Below are positions 44,932 to 57,542 of a DNA stretch of 64,000 bases, piece by piece. The position numbers and the translations under genes were made by a program. This DNA comes from Linanthus parryae (taxonomy: Eukaryota > Streptophyta > Magnoliopsida > Ericales > Polemoniaceae). The notes under the pieces are model-generated. The model was not told the origin of the DNA. It worked only from the letters and a program-made list of their open reading frames with translations, and did not search any database. The stretch lies in the NCBI GenBank assembly GCA_023055425.1, contig JALGPY010000005.1:87275495-87339494 (forward strand). The letters run 5' to 3'. Every line of letters begins with the position of its first letter. Position 1 is the first letter of the stretch.

Positions 44932-47900
44932 CTAGAGCCAATCTGGCGCATCTCGTATGCCTATAGATCTGGCGTGCCCTTCATGCTTTCGGTGCGCAAG
45001 AGGTTTCGTGAGCGGATCTGGCACGTTGTCATCCGTCGGAATCTTGCACATCTTCACATCTCCTCGATCGATCATATCACGAATAAGATGGAATCTCCTA
45101 AGTACATTCTTTGAATTTTGGTGCGATTTCGGTTCCTTTGCCTGTGCGATTGCCCCAGAGTTGTCACAGTACAACTCTATGGGATCCACTATGCTAGGGA
45201 CCACACCGAGCTCAGCGATAAACTTCTTTATCCATACTGCCTCTTTAGCCGCTTCCGCAGCAGCAATGTACTCAGCTTCTGTTGTAGAATCAGCAACTTT
45301 GCCTTGCTTGGAACTCTTCCAGCTCACAGCTCCTCCATTCAGGCAAAACACGTATCCAGACTGCGATCTGTAATCATCCTTGTCGGTTTGGAAGCTTGCA
45401 TCAGTGTAACCCTTTATACTTAGCTCTTCCATACCTCCAAATATCAAGAATACATCCTTAGTTCTTCTCAAGTACTTTAGGATGTTCTTGACAGCAATCC
45501 AGTGACTCTCACCCGGATTGGACTGATATCTGCTCACCATACTCAACGCGTATGATACGTCTGGTCTAGTACATAGCATGGCGTACATGATGGATCCTAT
45601 GGCCGAAGCATAGGGTATCCTGCTCATGCGGTCCTTCTCCATCTCATTGGAGGGACAGTCATTCTTGGAAAGAGTGACTCCATGTGACATGGGCAAGAAT
45701 CCCTTCTTGGAATCTTGCATGTTGAACCTCTTCAACACCTTGTCAATATATGTACTCTGACTTAGGCCAAGCAACCTTTTAGATCTATCTCTATAGATCT
45801 TTATACCAAGTATATAGGCTGCATCTCCTAAGTCCTTCATCGCAAAGCACTTTCCTAGCCAATCTTTAACAGATTGCAGAGTAGGAATATCATTGCCAAT
45901 GATTAGTATGTCATCTACATACAAGACCAGAAATACTATAGAGCTCCCACTAACCTTCTTGTAAACACAAGGCTCATCTTCGTTCTTGATGAAGCCAAAC
46001 TCTTTGACCGCGTCATCAAAACGTCGATTCCAGCTCCTAGAAGCTTGCTTTAATCCATAAATGGACCTTTGCAGCTTACATACTTTATTGGCATTCTCTG
46101 GATCCTCAAAACCCTCTGGTTGTGTCATGTACACATCCTCAAGGAGGTTCCCATAAAGGAACGCTGTTTTGACATCCATTTGCCAAATTTCATAGTCGTA
46201 GTATGCTGCAATAGCAAGTAAGATTCGAATGGATTTAGTCATGGCGACTGGTGAAAAGGTCTCATCATAGTCAATACCATGAATTTGTCTATAACCTTTG
46301 GCCACCAATCGGCCCTTATAGGCAACCACTTTGCCATCCATGTCAGTCTTCTTCTTGAAGACCCACTTGCACCCTATGGGTCGAGCCCCTTCGGGTGGTT
46401 CCACCAAAGTCCATACTTTGTTGGTGTACATGGAATCCATTTCGGATCCCATGGCTTCTAGCCACTTCTTAGAGTCTGGGCCACTCATGGCTTCTCCATA
46501 GGTTGCAGGCTCATCTTCCATGAGTGGTACGTCATCGGGCTCAGTCACGAGAAGTCCATACCTCTCTGGCTCATGACGCACTCTTCCTGATCTACGGAAA
46601 TCCTGTGTTACCTGAACAGGTTCTTCCACAACTTCTTGTGGTTCCTGTTCATGTTCCATTATCGGTTCAGTGGTTTTTGGTTCATGAATTTCTTCAAGTT
46701 CTACAACCCTCCCACTTGCTTCTTTAGATACTAATTCTCTTTCTAGAAACACGCCGGTCCGAGCAACGAACACTTTGTTCTCGGTAGGGTTATAGAAGTA
46801 ATATCCTTTAGTCTCTTTAGGATATCCCACAAACTTACACTTATCCGCTTTAGGCCCGAGCTTGTCTGTTTGTAAACGCTTTACATAGACGTCGCAGCCC
46901 CAAATCTTCATAAACGACACTATGGGACGCTTCCCAGTCCATATCTCATATGGCGTCTCCATGACTGATTTGGATGGAACACGGTTAATGGTAAAAGCTG
47001 CCGTCATTAGAGCATGTCCCCAAAAGGATATCGGAAGATCTGTTTGAGACATCATAGATCGCACCATATCTAATAGAGTGCGATTCCTCCTCTCAGATAC
47101 ACCATTCCATTGTGGTGTTCCGGGTGGAGTGAGCTGGGATACTATCCCACACTCTCTAAGATACTCATCAAACTCTTGGCTTAAGTATTCTCCTCCACGA
47201 TCCAATCGTAGAGCTTTAATACTCTTGCCAAGTTGCTTCTCTACTTCACTCTTGAATTCCTTGAACAATTCAAAGGATTCAGATTTGGCCTTCATAAGGT
47301 ATACAAATCCATATCTACTGAAATCATCAGTAAATGTGATGAAGTAGGTATAACCACCTCTGGAAGGCGTGGGAAATGGTCCGCATACATCAGTATGTAT
47401 GAGTGCCAATAACTCACTAGTCCGCTCTCCTTTCTTATTGAAAGGGGACTTTGTCATTTTTCCTAATAAACAAGATTCACATGTCTCATATGATTCCAAA
47501 TCAAATGAGTCTAGTAGTCCATCCTTATGGAGTCTAGATATGCGTTTCTCATTTATATGGCCTAAACGACAGTGCCATAGATATGTAGGATTTAAATCAT
47601 TAGTTTTAATCCTTTTAGTATTTATGTTATAGATTGGATTATTTAGATCAAGGATATACAATCCATTAGACAAATGCGCACTACAATAGTGCATACTATC
47701 AAAATAAATGGAGCAACACTTGTCCTTTATTGAAATAGAAAAACCTTTCTCGTCCAAACAAGAAACGGAAATAATGTTTCTGCTCATGGCAGGCACATAA
47801 AAGCAATTCTCTAATTCTAAAATAAGACCAGAAGGCAAAGATAGCTCATAAACGCCTACAGCTAATGCAGCAACCTTTGCTCCATTCCCGACGCGCAAGT

Positions 47901-48866
47901 CTATCTCCCCTTTTCGCAATCTTCTACTTCTTTTCAAATCCTGCACATTACGACAAATGTGAGAACCACATCCGGTATCCAATACCCAGGATGATGAAAT
48001 AGAGAGATTGACGTCTATAACATAAATACCTGGTGGTGGTGGAATCACTATTCCAAGCTTCTTATCCTCCAGATATTTAGGGCAGTTCCTCCTCCAGTGA
48101 CCCGGCTGGCTGCAGTAGTGACATTCACCTTTAGCCACGCCTCCACTAGGCTTTAGGGCTTCCTTGGATTTCGCAACTTTTTTGCGTTTTCCTTTTGAAG
48201 TAGATGCAACTGATTTGCCCTTCTTCTTGTGTACCATCATTATGGCTTTGCCCTTGCCTTTATTGATGCTTTGCTCAGCTGTCTTTAGCATGTTCAATAG
48301 GTCTGGCAAAGACTTGTTGATCTCATTCATATTATAGTTCATAATGAACTGATTATAACTGTCAGGCAACGATTGCAAGACGAGATCAGTCGCCAAGTCC
48401 TGCCCGAGTGGGAACCCCAGTCTCTCAAGGTTCTCTATGTACCGATCATTCGGAGTACATGAGGGCCTACTGGATTCCCTTCTGCAAGACTGCTTTTGAA
48501 CAATGCTTTAGACACCTCATAGCGCTCATGCCTTGCCTGTTCCTGAAACAATTGTTTCAAGTGTCTGATCATATCATAGGCTTCCATGTTCTCGTGTTGC
48601 TTCTGAAGCTCATTAGTCATGGTGCAAAGCATGAGGCAAGTCACGTCATTAGAATCATCAATATGTTTCTGACGTGCCCTTACTTCCGCTAGTAGAGACT
48701 CATCTTGTGGTGGGTCTGGAATTGGAGTGTCCAAGACGTACAGCTTCTTTTCTTTCTTGAGGACAATCCTCAAGTTTCTGTACCAGTCAAGGAAATTTGT
48801 TGCAGACAATTTATCCTTCTCAAGGACAGATCGTAGGGATGAACTCGATGCGTTGTTGTTTGCCAT
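44932..48866 (-). CDS. gag-pol polyprotein of Angela C (one frame break in gag)
   Basis: Gag starts at the ATG at 48866 (MANNNASSSSLRSVLEKDK) and runs open to a break near 48,442, where one base is missing relative to copy A. From 48396 the frame is open for 1154 codons. Positions in that frame: zinc knuckle CHYCSQPGHWRRNC 92-105; protease LDTGCGSH 139-146; pre-integrase LWHCRLGH 273-280 with CESC 306-309; integrase Asp336, Asp399 and Glu435 (D35E spacing); integrase tail FVGYPKETKGYYF 522-534; RT MDV 740-742 and YVDD 826-829; RNase H Asp999, Glu1040 region and Asp1078; end PDWL. All catalytic motifs are intact. It would make the capsid and replication enzymes in cytoplasmic particles. A 3' pol-only product is unlikely, so the frame break probably inactivates it unless it is a sequencing error. 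Confidence 0.93.
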
Positions 48867-50454
48867 TTGGAATTCTACAAAACGAGAAATATGCAATTTA
48901 GTATTTTGAACAATTTGACTATATTTAACAATGGCTAGATCATTAAATATAGCTCCCACTATTTTCTTCGGATTAATATCCCTCACTATTAAAGCGGAAA
49001 ATATCTTTATACTTTCTAGTGGGTCCAAGATCCCTTTTCACTTCTTCTTGAGCTTGCTTTGGCAAGTCACCCAAGAATTGGTTATTTAGGTAGGAACCAT
49101 TCCAATTGCATCCCATGCAACTCTTGGTCCAATTAGGTGAATAAATTCCTTTTATTCTTTATCCTATGGATAACTCCTAATTGTCATGCCTCTAAGCTCA
49201 TCAATCTAATTGACTCTTGCCTAGTTGCGTCCAACCTCTTGCTTTCAACAAACACGCATTACTAGCTTGCGTCGTCCGCAACACATCATGAAAAATTAAA
49301 ATCGCCTTGCTTTGGCAAGCTCGAATTTTAATAGGCCATGATCATGAAGGGTTTTTTGGCAAGAGAAGGCAAAACGCAATATTTATTTGAGGGATTTCTT
49401 TTAAGTTGTTTGGTTGATCTTATCAACATGGTCTACTTATTTGGATTGGGCCATCCACAATAAAAGACCAACCTTGTTTATTATTATCTTGTTATCGTTT
49501 TGCTTGTAGCGTCATACACACAAAATAAATAACAAGGCATGAATAATAAACATCCACAAAATAAAAAAATGTGGCATGGATATGGCCCCTAGACTAATGA
49601 TATTATCAAGCCAATGATAATATCTAATTGCCCTAAAGTGCCGAGCTCATCTCCATGTGCTCCACCATAGCTGCGCGCCTAGGGATGTCTTTTGGCTCCT
49701 TTGGTTCTCCGGTCTTCTTCTCCATGTTCTTGGCTATCATCTAAATATTTCTAATTCTAGCCTAACATCAAGAATAAATAAATAACAAAAGCCTCACATG
49801 TCGAGGAGAAAAAGAACGACTCGCAGGCCGTAAAACTTAATTAATTATTACATTAATTTGATCAGCTCGCAGGCCGTAAACCAAACCACAAAACAATAAA
49901 CATCCACAATCCTAGGCCATATCCATCCACCATGCAATAAAGCACATAATACAGTTAAAACCAATTTTTAACGCGCTTGTTTAATTTAATGAAATTGGGT
50001 AACTAGGGTTTTACAACGGTCCAAAGGGCCCAAGCCAACAAGTGGCCCGAACCCTAGGACCGCCGCACGCCTAGAGGCCCGCGGCCTTGCTTGGCGCGCA
50101 AAGGAGGGGGCGGGCGGCTAGGGTTTCGGCCCTAGTCTCCGTCCCTCTTCCTTGTTGCCCAAGCAAGGTTGTTTCCTTATGGATTTATTTCCATAACTTT
50201 GTTTCCATAATTGAAAACCCCTTTTCAATCATGTTCCCATGAACTCTGATTTTTTTAAGAACCCAATTATTCACATCCTATGTGATTAAACTCACCAATT
50301 CTAACATCCAATGTTAAATTGGGTCTTGTTTAATTGAATCAAATTCAATCTTGCTCTACTATGCCAATTTTTCAGTTTTCGCGTAATAAACAATAATACG
50401 GTGTATGAACTGAAATCGTAAACACATAATATCATGTTATGTTCTACGACCTGT
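48867..50454 (-). other. Leader of Angela C
   Basis: About 1.6 kb between PBS and gag, no supported gene. Minus-strand gag context GAATTCCAAATGGCA resembles copy A. It contains 'ctcgcaggccgtaaa' twice (about 49817 and 49866) and a GC-rich stretch near 50030-50150. Confidence 0.8.
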
Positions 50455-50467
50455 GGCTCTGATACCA
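50455..50467 (-). other. Primer binding site of Angela C
   Basis: Minus strand TGGTATCAGAGCC, one base from the 5' LTR. Confidence 0.92.
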
Positions 50468-50468
50468 C

Positions 50469-51895
50469 TGTTGGGTTTTGACGTAGGTAACGCAGCGGAA
50501 TAACAAAATTTAATCCTACTCAAAGCCCACCAAGGATCACAGGAAGAGATATCATAACATGATTAAGGTCATAGAAGATGTGTACCTTTTGATTTGTGAG
50601 ATCACACGAAGAATGATGTCCTCGTCTCTACGGTTGATCCACGTCTAGAGGTGAGATCTAGATTCTTCCTTCAAACAAGTGCTAGCTTGAACCCGGAGGA
50701 AGAGGGAAGAAGATCAAAGCAACAAAAGGAACCAAGGAGGTTCGGGCCTCCTTTGTGCCGTCGGGTAGAGGGGGCGGACGGGGCTAGGTTTCGACCTAGC
50801 TCTTGTCTTGCTCTCTCTTTTGCTCTCTCCCACTCCTTATGTTATGTCTAATAACAACTTGTTGGGAAGGAAGCTAGAGCCTCTTATATATATACTCCAA
50901 CAACTCCTTGTTGTTTCCATATTAGAGTTTTTCTTGTTCTAGTAGGACTAGAACTATTCTCTTCCTTGCAAATTAGTCCTACTAAGTTTGCAAGGTGTTG
51001 CACAATGATCCTTCTATTAATTAATCTATATTAATTAATCCCAAATCTAGCTCTACTCTATTTGACGTGTGACCCCATAGGTGTCTATATAGTTGGTAGT
51101 AACTATTACTAACATGGAGCGGTGTCTAGCAACACATCCATGCAACCCAACCCATAGAAATAGTCAGTGATCCCGACAAACCTTTGTGCCCAATATGTCA
51201 TATTGCATTATCCATTTGTCTCCATATCCGGATTGGACACGAGACATCAATAGTCACACTCGTATATCCAATCCATAGTTCCTCGATCCTGGGAATATGC
51301 TTATGCTTGCAGATAACATTAATATCTCTATATTAATTTATCTGAGTCTGGCCAGACATTCAATAAGCCCCATCCCTCGAGTGGCCGTGGATATTTACCC
51401 CCATTATGTGGGAGGAAAAATCCTATCTACATCACTACGATCTCTAAGCTTGCTTCCTATCACGCCCGGTAGCCACCTTTATGATTACCCAGTTACGGTG
51501 TAACGTTTGATAACATCAATGCGTAATATTTCACAACTAGAGTATCTAGTGACTTCAAGTCCAAGGATTGCAATAATATTAGCACTACGAAAAGCGATTG
51601 TGACTTCACATAATCTAATGTATCCTTTTCGTCGTGGGTTAATCCGGTATGCCATTACTCCTAATGCATACCCATGTGTTAGACTTGATATCCCCATATC
51701 AATCTACCCACAAACTAGTCTATATTTGATTGTCCTATTAATCAATATAATGGACTAGGGATATTTAAGATAAATAACACATTTTATCTAAGGACTTCAT
51801 TATATTAAATATCGCCATAAATAATAAATGAATATTCTAGCCAAAACATTGTTCATACTAAATCTACGATTGCCTCTAGGGCATCTATTCCAACA
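50469..51895 (-). repeat. 5' LTR of Angela C
   Basis: Matches 43500-44917 nearly base for base, with a TATA-type run at 50884-50894. In its transcription direction (minus) this is the active promoter copy. Confidence 0.95.
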
Positions 51896-52289
51896 CGCGC
51901 GACCCTTCGTAACTGATTGAGAGATTTAATGACCACGTATCCCATCAATGCGATCGACCTCATAACGGTCCCTACATATGCGGACAATCGTGAAATGTTC
52001 CCAATATATACGGTCGAACATGTCGTTACGAGGCGGATATCTAGCCGCCATTCACGGGCTCATTAACCCCTCGTAACGATTACTTCCCTACTATATATAC
52101 GAACGTTAGCCTTCAATGTAACCTCTCGGATCTTTTGCTAGTCATTATATTGTCGCCGTCTCAAGAGCAGTTGACCATTGCTTACTTTCCCCTATACTCT
52201 CCTACGATCTCTCTGTGATTTCCATTCGTGTTCTTGCTTCCGGTTACAGGTGTACACTTGGATCTTCTTCTAGGATTTCTTTGTACACA
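51896..52289 (+). repeat. 3' LTR of B, right part
   Basis: Continues from 43499 (CGCGCGACCCTTCG) and contains CTACTATATATACG near 52087, the undisturbed version of the site hit by SIRE-2. Ends TTTGTACACA. Confidence 0.88.
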
Positions 52290-52384
52290 TTATCATTATG
52301 ATATCTCTTCTTGTGATCCTTGGAGGGTCTTGTCCGGATCTTTTTATTGTTTTTCCACTGCGTAATCCGTTACAAAACCCTACA
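52290..52384 (+). repeat. 3' LTR of Angela A, terminal part
   Basis: TTATCATTATGATATCTCTTC to AAAACCCTACA matches 1583-1675 of the 5' LTR. This closes the 52-kb nest. Confidence 0.9.
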
Positions 52385-52389
52385 CTTAC

Positions 52390-52700
52390 AACTATCGGAT
52401 GTTATTCTCGAATCTGATTGTATAACTGCAGTTCAGCAAACAAGATTTCGTCGTAGAATGCAGTCTCGGATCTGAAAGTTTCTTTGGAGGGATGTGCTCA
52501 TATGATAGCTAAATTCGACAGGGTGGTCCTTTCCTTTGTTTCTCGAGAATGAAATCGATTAGCTCACACTTTTGCTAAGAAAGGTGTTTTTGAAGATGAT
52601 ATGTCTTTTTATTCGATTATCCCATATTGGGCAAATGATGTTTTTCAGTTTCATCTTCTGGGTATGACTAGCTTTCTTAATGAAATCTATTTTCCTAAAA
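52390..52700 (+). pseudogene. RNase H-like (RVT_3 type) fragment, right half
   Basis: Continues the frame of 1-260: QLSDVILESDCITAVQQ (ESD is the usual second acidic cluster), stops, then NRLAHTFAKKGVFEDD (the conserved AH.FAK region) and SFLNEIYFPKK. It ends next to an A-run at about 52697-52705 that could be a LINE tail. Several in-frame stops and a frameshift. Confidence 0.7.
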
Positions 52701-53049
52701 AAAAATGAAAATTGCACCAAATAATAATTACTATAGAATTCAAAATTTATTACATAGATTAAAATAAATTGGCCAAAGTGAAAATTGTAATAAATAATCT
52801 GAAGTATCATGAATTGAAATTGAAGAGCGAGCAAATGGAGAAAATTGGACGGGAATGTTTTGAAATATGGGAAAATTTATTTATCAGCAATGAATGTCGA
52901 GGAAAAACAACAAAACTTATGAAATAGAAAAATGAATTAAGTTTTATCTTTATTGATTGTGAATTATTTTTTAAGAAATGAATATGATAACTTAGGAGTT
53001 ATCATTTGTATTAATAAGATATATATATGTAATTACTTAGGATTTACAA
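52701..53049. other. AT-rich spacer
   Basis: No gene. It contains a 20-bp inverted repeat TGATAACTTAGGAGTTATCA at about 52985-53004. Minus-strand ORF 52559-52834 is AT-rich chance frame. Confidence 0.6.
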
Positions 53050-54758
53050 TGCAACACCCCCAAAGTTTGGGATGCCTCCGCCCGAGGTGATGAACCTCAT
53101 TGGGAACGAATCAGGATCTCCGGTTCACCGTTAGTACGACCGCTGATAATCCAAAACAAACTTTATTTCATTTGAAAAGATAAACAGTTACAATGTTTGA
53201 AAGATAGGAGTAAAATTATTGGATAAAGTGAAATCTACTAAGTGAAAATGTAAATGTTAGCAGCTGATTCCCTAGCCAGCAGTATTGTGAGCGTCCCCCA
53301 CCTTTATTGATAACCTGCGGGTTTTCAAATAGCACAAGCCGGCCGCAAAATAATTTATCCGTAAAAATCGAATAAGCATATATCACAACATGTATAACAG
53401 AGTTTTGGCTAACAGAATAAGATAACCACATTTAAATCATATCTTTGGTTGTGGCGTAGCCTACGATCTCCAACAGGTACGATGTAGACAGAGAGTCACG
53501 ATGAAATATATCACAATAATAGGGGTGCTTCTTGGAATATACCAATTCTCCCCAGACGTTAGTAGATAGCCCTTCGCTATCCCGCGTGAACCATTCTAAT
53601 GAGACCTTAAGTGTCAACACCCCTATACAGTCATGACCTAAACATGCATAGTTAGTACTCATAGATTCCACGATAAATAAGAGGGTAAGTACCCTAGGGG
53701 AATCACCTAATTGTGTCCCCGGTCGTAGCCTTCACACACATCCTCTGCAAACCGTTCCCAGTTCTGTTATCATTCATTAATTCTTCCACATGCTTCACAT
53801 GAGTACTATAAGTTTGAAATCCAAATGCTTCTTAAATCAGTTTCGAAGTAATTAAGTAACTCACACAAAGCATCACACACATTTTGATAGTTGAAAGTGT
53901 TGTGCACATATACTTACCGAAATAAATAGAGCGGTGGACACCAACAACAGGAACGTTCTAGCACTCGTACTACGGGTCCTCCACGAACTCACCGCCTACA
54001 AACTCGGAATTAAAAAGTAATGAAGGTGGTGGCAGTGATGGAGAGAACGTCGTCGTGGCTTATGTCTTTAGTGGTAGTTGTCGCTCGACAGAGACTCCGA
54101 AGAAACAGGGTGAGGCGGAAAAGAGTGAAGAGAAAAGAGGAGCACCGATGGTGCCGAGTCAGCCTCGATTCTGCTTGGTTCCTTCGGCCTCCTTAGGCGG
54201 TGGCTGCTGACTGGTGATGGAGAGCAGTGCTATAGAGAGGCAAAAGGGAGTTGAGAGAGATTGAGAGTGTTGGTGAGGGAGAAAGAAAGTAGTGGTGGTG
54301 GGTTTATATAGTGTTAGTTTGAGGGAGGTTATGGAAGGAGGGTTTAATGGAGGAGTTATGGATGGAGGAAATATGTAAGAGTTAAGGATGGAGAAAGTAT
54401 GTGGGAGTTTTGGATGGAGAAATAAATAGAGACATTCATGGGAGAAAAGGGGTTACAAGTAGGATTATTTTCGGTTGAGTGTTATGGGCGTACCAAAGTG
54501 CATAGTGACTAAGACATATTTGTTTAGGTGATTTAGGAGCACCAAATTGGTTGTATGATTTAGAATTTAAGGAGTAAAATAAATTAGAGATTTAATATTT
54601 GGAATATAAAGAAAGAAAAAAAATTTAAATAGTAAGTTATAGATATCCCGCCCGAACCATTCTAATGAGACCTTAAGTGTCGACACCCCTATACAGTCAT
54701 GACCAAAACATGCATAGGTAGCACTCATAGGTTCCACGATAAATAAGAGGGTATGTAC
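53050..54758 (-). mobile_element. Tekay-like LTR fragment G
   Basis: Plus strand TGCAACACCCCCAAAG is an inverted LTR end (GGGGGTGTTGCA). Inside, minus strand has a stretch around GGGGTGTTGACACTTAAGG corresponding to blocks in E and F LTRs. No coding domains. A segment of about 110 bp occurs twice (about 53577-53690 and 54649-54757), so parts of two LTR copies may be joined. F is inserted at its right edge. ORFs here are not supported as genes. Confidence 0.6.
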
Positions 54759-57527
54759 TGTAACACCACATATATTTGGTAAGGGTAAATTAGTAAATTC
54801 GAATTTGGATTAAGTGAAATACGAATTAATCGTGGAATTAGGGTTGGAAAATTATCATGTCTATAGTTGAGAAGTGTGTGTGAGAGTCTAGGTAAAATGC
54901 TAGAAATAATATTTTTTCTTTTATGAGTTAACTAGTAATTGAGAATTTCTTTTTTCCCTCAAATTTTAGCTTTTTCCATTTCTACCTCAACTACTAATTC
55001 ATCTCTTGATTATTTACTCTCAAGTCCATATTTCACTACATTGGTAAACCTCATTAAAATATGAGATGTCTAGTTCATCCATCTATGAATGTATGCATAT
55101 ACTCTCTTGTCACATCAACACCATCATCTCCATCACCCTTCATTTATTCCCCTCATTTCCTCACATCTTTTTCTCCTTAAGAACACTCAAAGAAACCCAC
55201 TTCTCTCTCAACAAACTCCATTCCCGGTTTTGAAGCTTGACCTCCACAAAACTCCACGAAAACTTCATTTTCTAGCCTCCAAATCATGAAAAACTTGAGT
55301 CCAAGCATAGTATGATCATGGAGGGGATTTTCCCACCATTCTTCTCACAAATTGAATGCCAATATCACCCTTTCCTCACCATCTTCTTGATCTTGGGGTA
55401 AACTTTCTTCTAATCTTGAAATCATTCTTGCATGTCCATGTTTAGCTTTGATTTTTGAAATGTCATCTTAGTTTTATGCATCTCCATGCTTGGTTCATCA
55501 TCTCCATGGTTAGATCATGTGTTTGACTTCAAAAGATGCACTATTTTATGAAATTCACATTATAAACCACATGCATGTTGTGAATGCATCCTTCTTTGCA
55601 TTTGTATCTCAAGAGAGTTTTGATGATTTGAGTCAAGAGCATGTAAAATTCTTATTTTATGTCTAAAATGATGTTATTTTTGTGAAAACCAACTCTTTTT
55701 AATTTGCATGTACTAGTAGAACCATTTTTGTTGATCTTTGAAAAATTTCATGTTGATACAATCTCGGTTTGTGAAAAACGTGGTTTATCTCTAAATTTTA
55801 TTTCTGTGAAATTTACAATTATTGCATATTTTCAAAATAAACTCAAGGACGGTCATTTTAAGAAAAAAAAAATCAACTCCATAGCCCTTTTTGTTAGGGA
55901 GATACGCTCATTCTAAGTTGCATGTTTCTGAAATTCTTTTCCTGGACCAGTCTTGCCATTTTAGTTAAAGACCCACTCTTCAGAAACTTTTAAGACCTCA
56001 TCTTTCTTGTGTTGTCACTATACACATTTAGGGTTAATTCTAGAGAAGATGAGCATCATTTCTATTCACCAAGTAGTTATCCCCTTTCAAAGTTGAAACT
56101 TTCTGCCAAACTCTTCTTTGCACAACAGTGTTTGTTTATTTTGTAACTTGAGTTTTAAAATATCTATGCATGATTTTCTTAATGTTTATGAAATTAGACA
56201 TATGTATCTTCATCCTAGATTTATTTCATGATTTTAGGATATGCTTTGATATGGTAAATATGCCTCTATGGTCAGATCTACAATTATGCCTAGAATTGTA
56301 GTTTCACACTTTTAGAAAACTTGAGTATTTGAAATCTCTAAATGTTCTGTAAGACTTAATTGTAACATTGAACATCAATATATGTGCATTACTGACATTT
56401 AGAATCATATGCATGTAGAGCATGAATTTGACACGTGAGTATACTACTTGAAAGCGAGTTGATTAGGATTATTGAGATGGGCGTAGCATCACTGTGAATA
56501 GAGACTTGTAAATTATGGGCAACAAATTCGTAGACGAAGGTTACGTGCACTTCATAGGAACTCTTGCGTGATAATAGCAAACAGGTCAAGATGAGTAGAC
56601 ATGCCACGCGTTGCGTTCCTAGCTTCTTTCGTGTCCAAGCATGAATTTATTGTTTGTCTCAAAATGTGTTCTTTGATATGCTCGTTTTATTTTAGACTTG
56701 AATATGATTGTAAATAGTTGCTTGAGAATGCCACGAGAGAATAGTAATACATAAATAACAAAAAAGCGGAAAGAATTGTTAGGGGATCTTTTTAGTACTG
56801 ATAGATTGGTCGGGTTGGCTTCGTCACTCGACTCATATTATTTTTAACCCGGTCGCAACCTGCCGGGTCGCTCCATGCACTCACATCTCTGGCCGCAAGA
56901 AGTCTTAGGGGGGTGTCGGCACTTAAGGTCATGGCTGCTAGTGAAAGGATAGTTTCCCCCGTAACAACAAGTCTATAATGTGCTAGTTGGAATGATATTT
57001 ATTTATGAAAAGGAATAGATAATTTGGAAGCAATACTCCCCGTTTGACAATCAAAGGAAGTCTGAAAAGCACGGTAAAGAAAGAGAATGCCGTTTGTGAA
57101 GCAAGTATTCACACTTTATTTCTTAATATTACATTTTTTAGCTATGATCCCTCATCCTCTTATTTTTGTTTTAGAAATATTAAATGCTTCCTCCTCTGTT
57201 TACAAGCTTGGGTGCTGCTCACTCAGTATTTCATTGGTAACTTTCGAAACTACGGTTCATGTTTCCTTCCCATCGCAGGTATAGAATATGGAGGCTATGG
57301 GGAAGTTGGGTACGAGACTCACGTATAGTAGTAACATAACAAGTAGCTAGTCTAAGTATAACATAGAAGTTTGTAATGACGTGTGTAAGAATTAAAGACG
57401 TTTGTAATGTTTAATAGTAATGTAATGTATGGATGTTTAAGCTTATGATCTCCACCGACTCTTTTAGCATCACTCTCCTGGGGTTTCCGGTCCGGAACGG
57501 AAGGCCTGGGGATCGTGGGGTATCGCA
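54759..57527 (+). repeat. 5' LTR of F
   Basis: About 2.8 kb, TGTAACACCACATATATTTGG to GGGGTATCGCA. The first 480 bases match 62950-63432. I did not find a clear TATA box. ORFs such as 55089-55289 recur in the 3' LTR and are not genes. Confidence 0.88.
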
Positions 57528-57529
57528 GG

Positions 57530-57542
57530 TGGTATCAGAGCC
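57530..57542 (+). other. Primer binding site of F
   Basis: TGGTATCAGAGCC two bases after the LTR end. The leader to 58055 has no gene. Confidence 0.88.

Larger units (their letters stand above)
43500..51895 (-). mobile_element. Angela element C, young and nearly intact
   Basis: Flanked by CGCGC (43495-43499 and 51896-51900). LTRs at 43500-44917 and 50469-51895 are nearly identical by eye, with only scattered single-base and small indel differences, so insertion was recent. PPT, PBS, gag-pol and leader are all in place on the minus strand. The main defect I found is one frame break in gag near 48,442. Confidence 0.95.
17985..52289 (+). mobile_element. Tat-like Ty3/gypsy element B with antisense gene
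   Basis: Sits in the 3' LTR of A between CTATC (17980-17984) and TTATC (52290-52294). LTR ends are TGTAGATAGTGCG and TTGTACACA. Its own DNA is 17985-18427, 29194 to about 31068, 37153-43499 and 51896-52289. It carries a sense gag, no visible pol, and an antisense PMD gene before the 3' purine tract. Gag style, gene-poor interior and antisense extra gene fit the Tat lineage, from general knowledge. Pol was probably removed by the deletion that also truncated Angela D. Confidence 0.75.
261..52384 (+). mobile_element. Angela/BARE-type Ty1/copia element A (outermost element of the nest)
   Basis: The LTR start (TATTGGAATAGATGCCCTAGAG, normally TGTTGG) and LTR end (AAAACCCTACA) match the Angela/BARE-1 LTR style. 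The element is flanked by GTTAC (256-260) and CTTAC (52385-52389), a 5-bp duplication with one mismatch. Its own DNA is 261-4578, 14134-17984 and 52290-52384; the rest is two later insertions, SIRE-1 in the interior and B in the 3' LTR. Its gene order is gag, PR, IN, RT, RNase H. Stops, frameshifts and lost catalytic residues make it non-autonomous. LTR divergence by eye is clearly greater than in copy C, as expected for the oldest layer. Confidence 0.9.
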
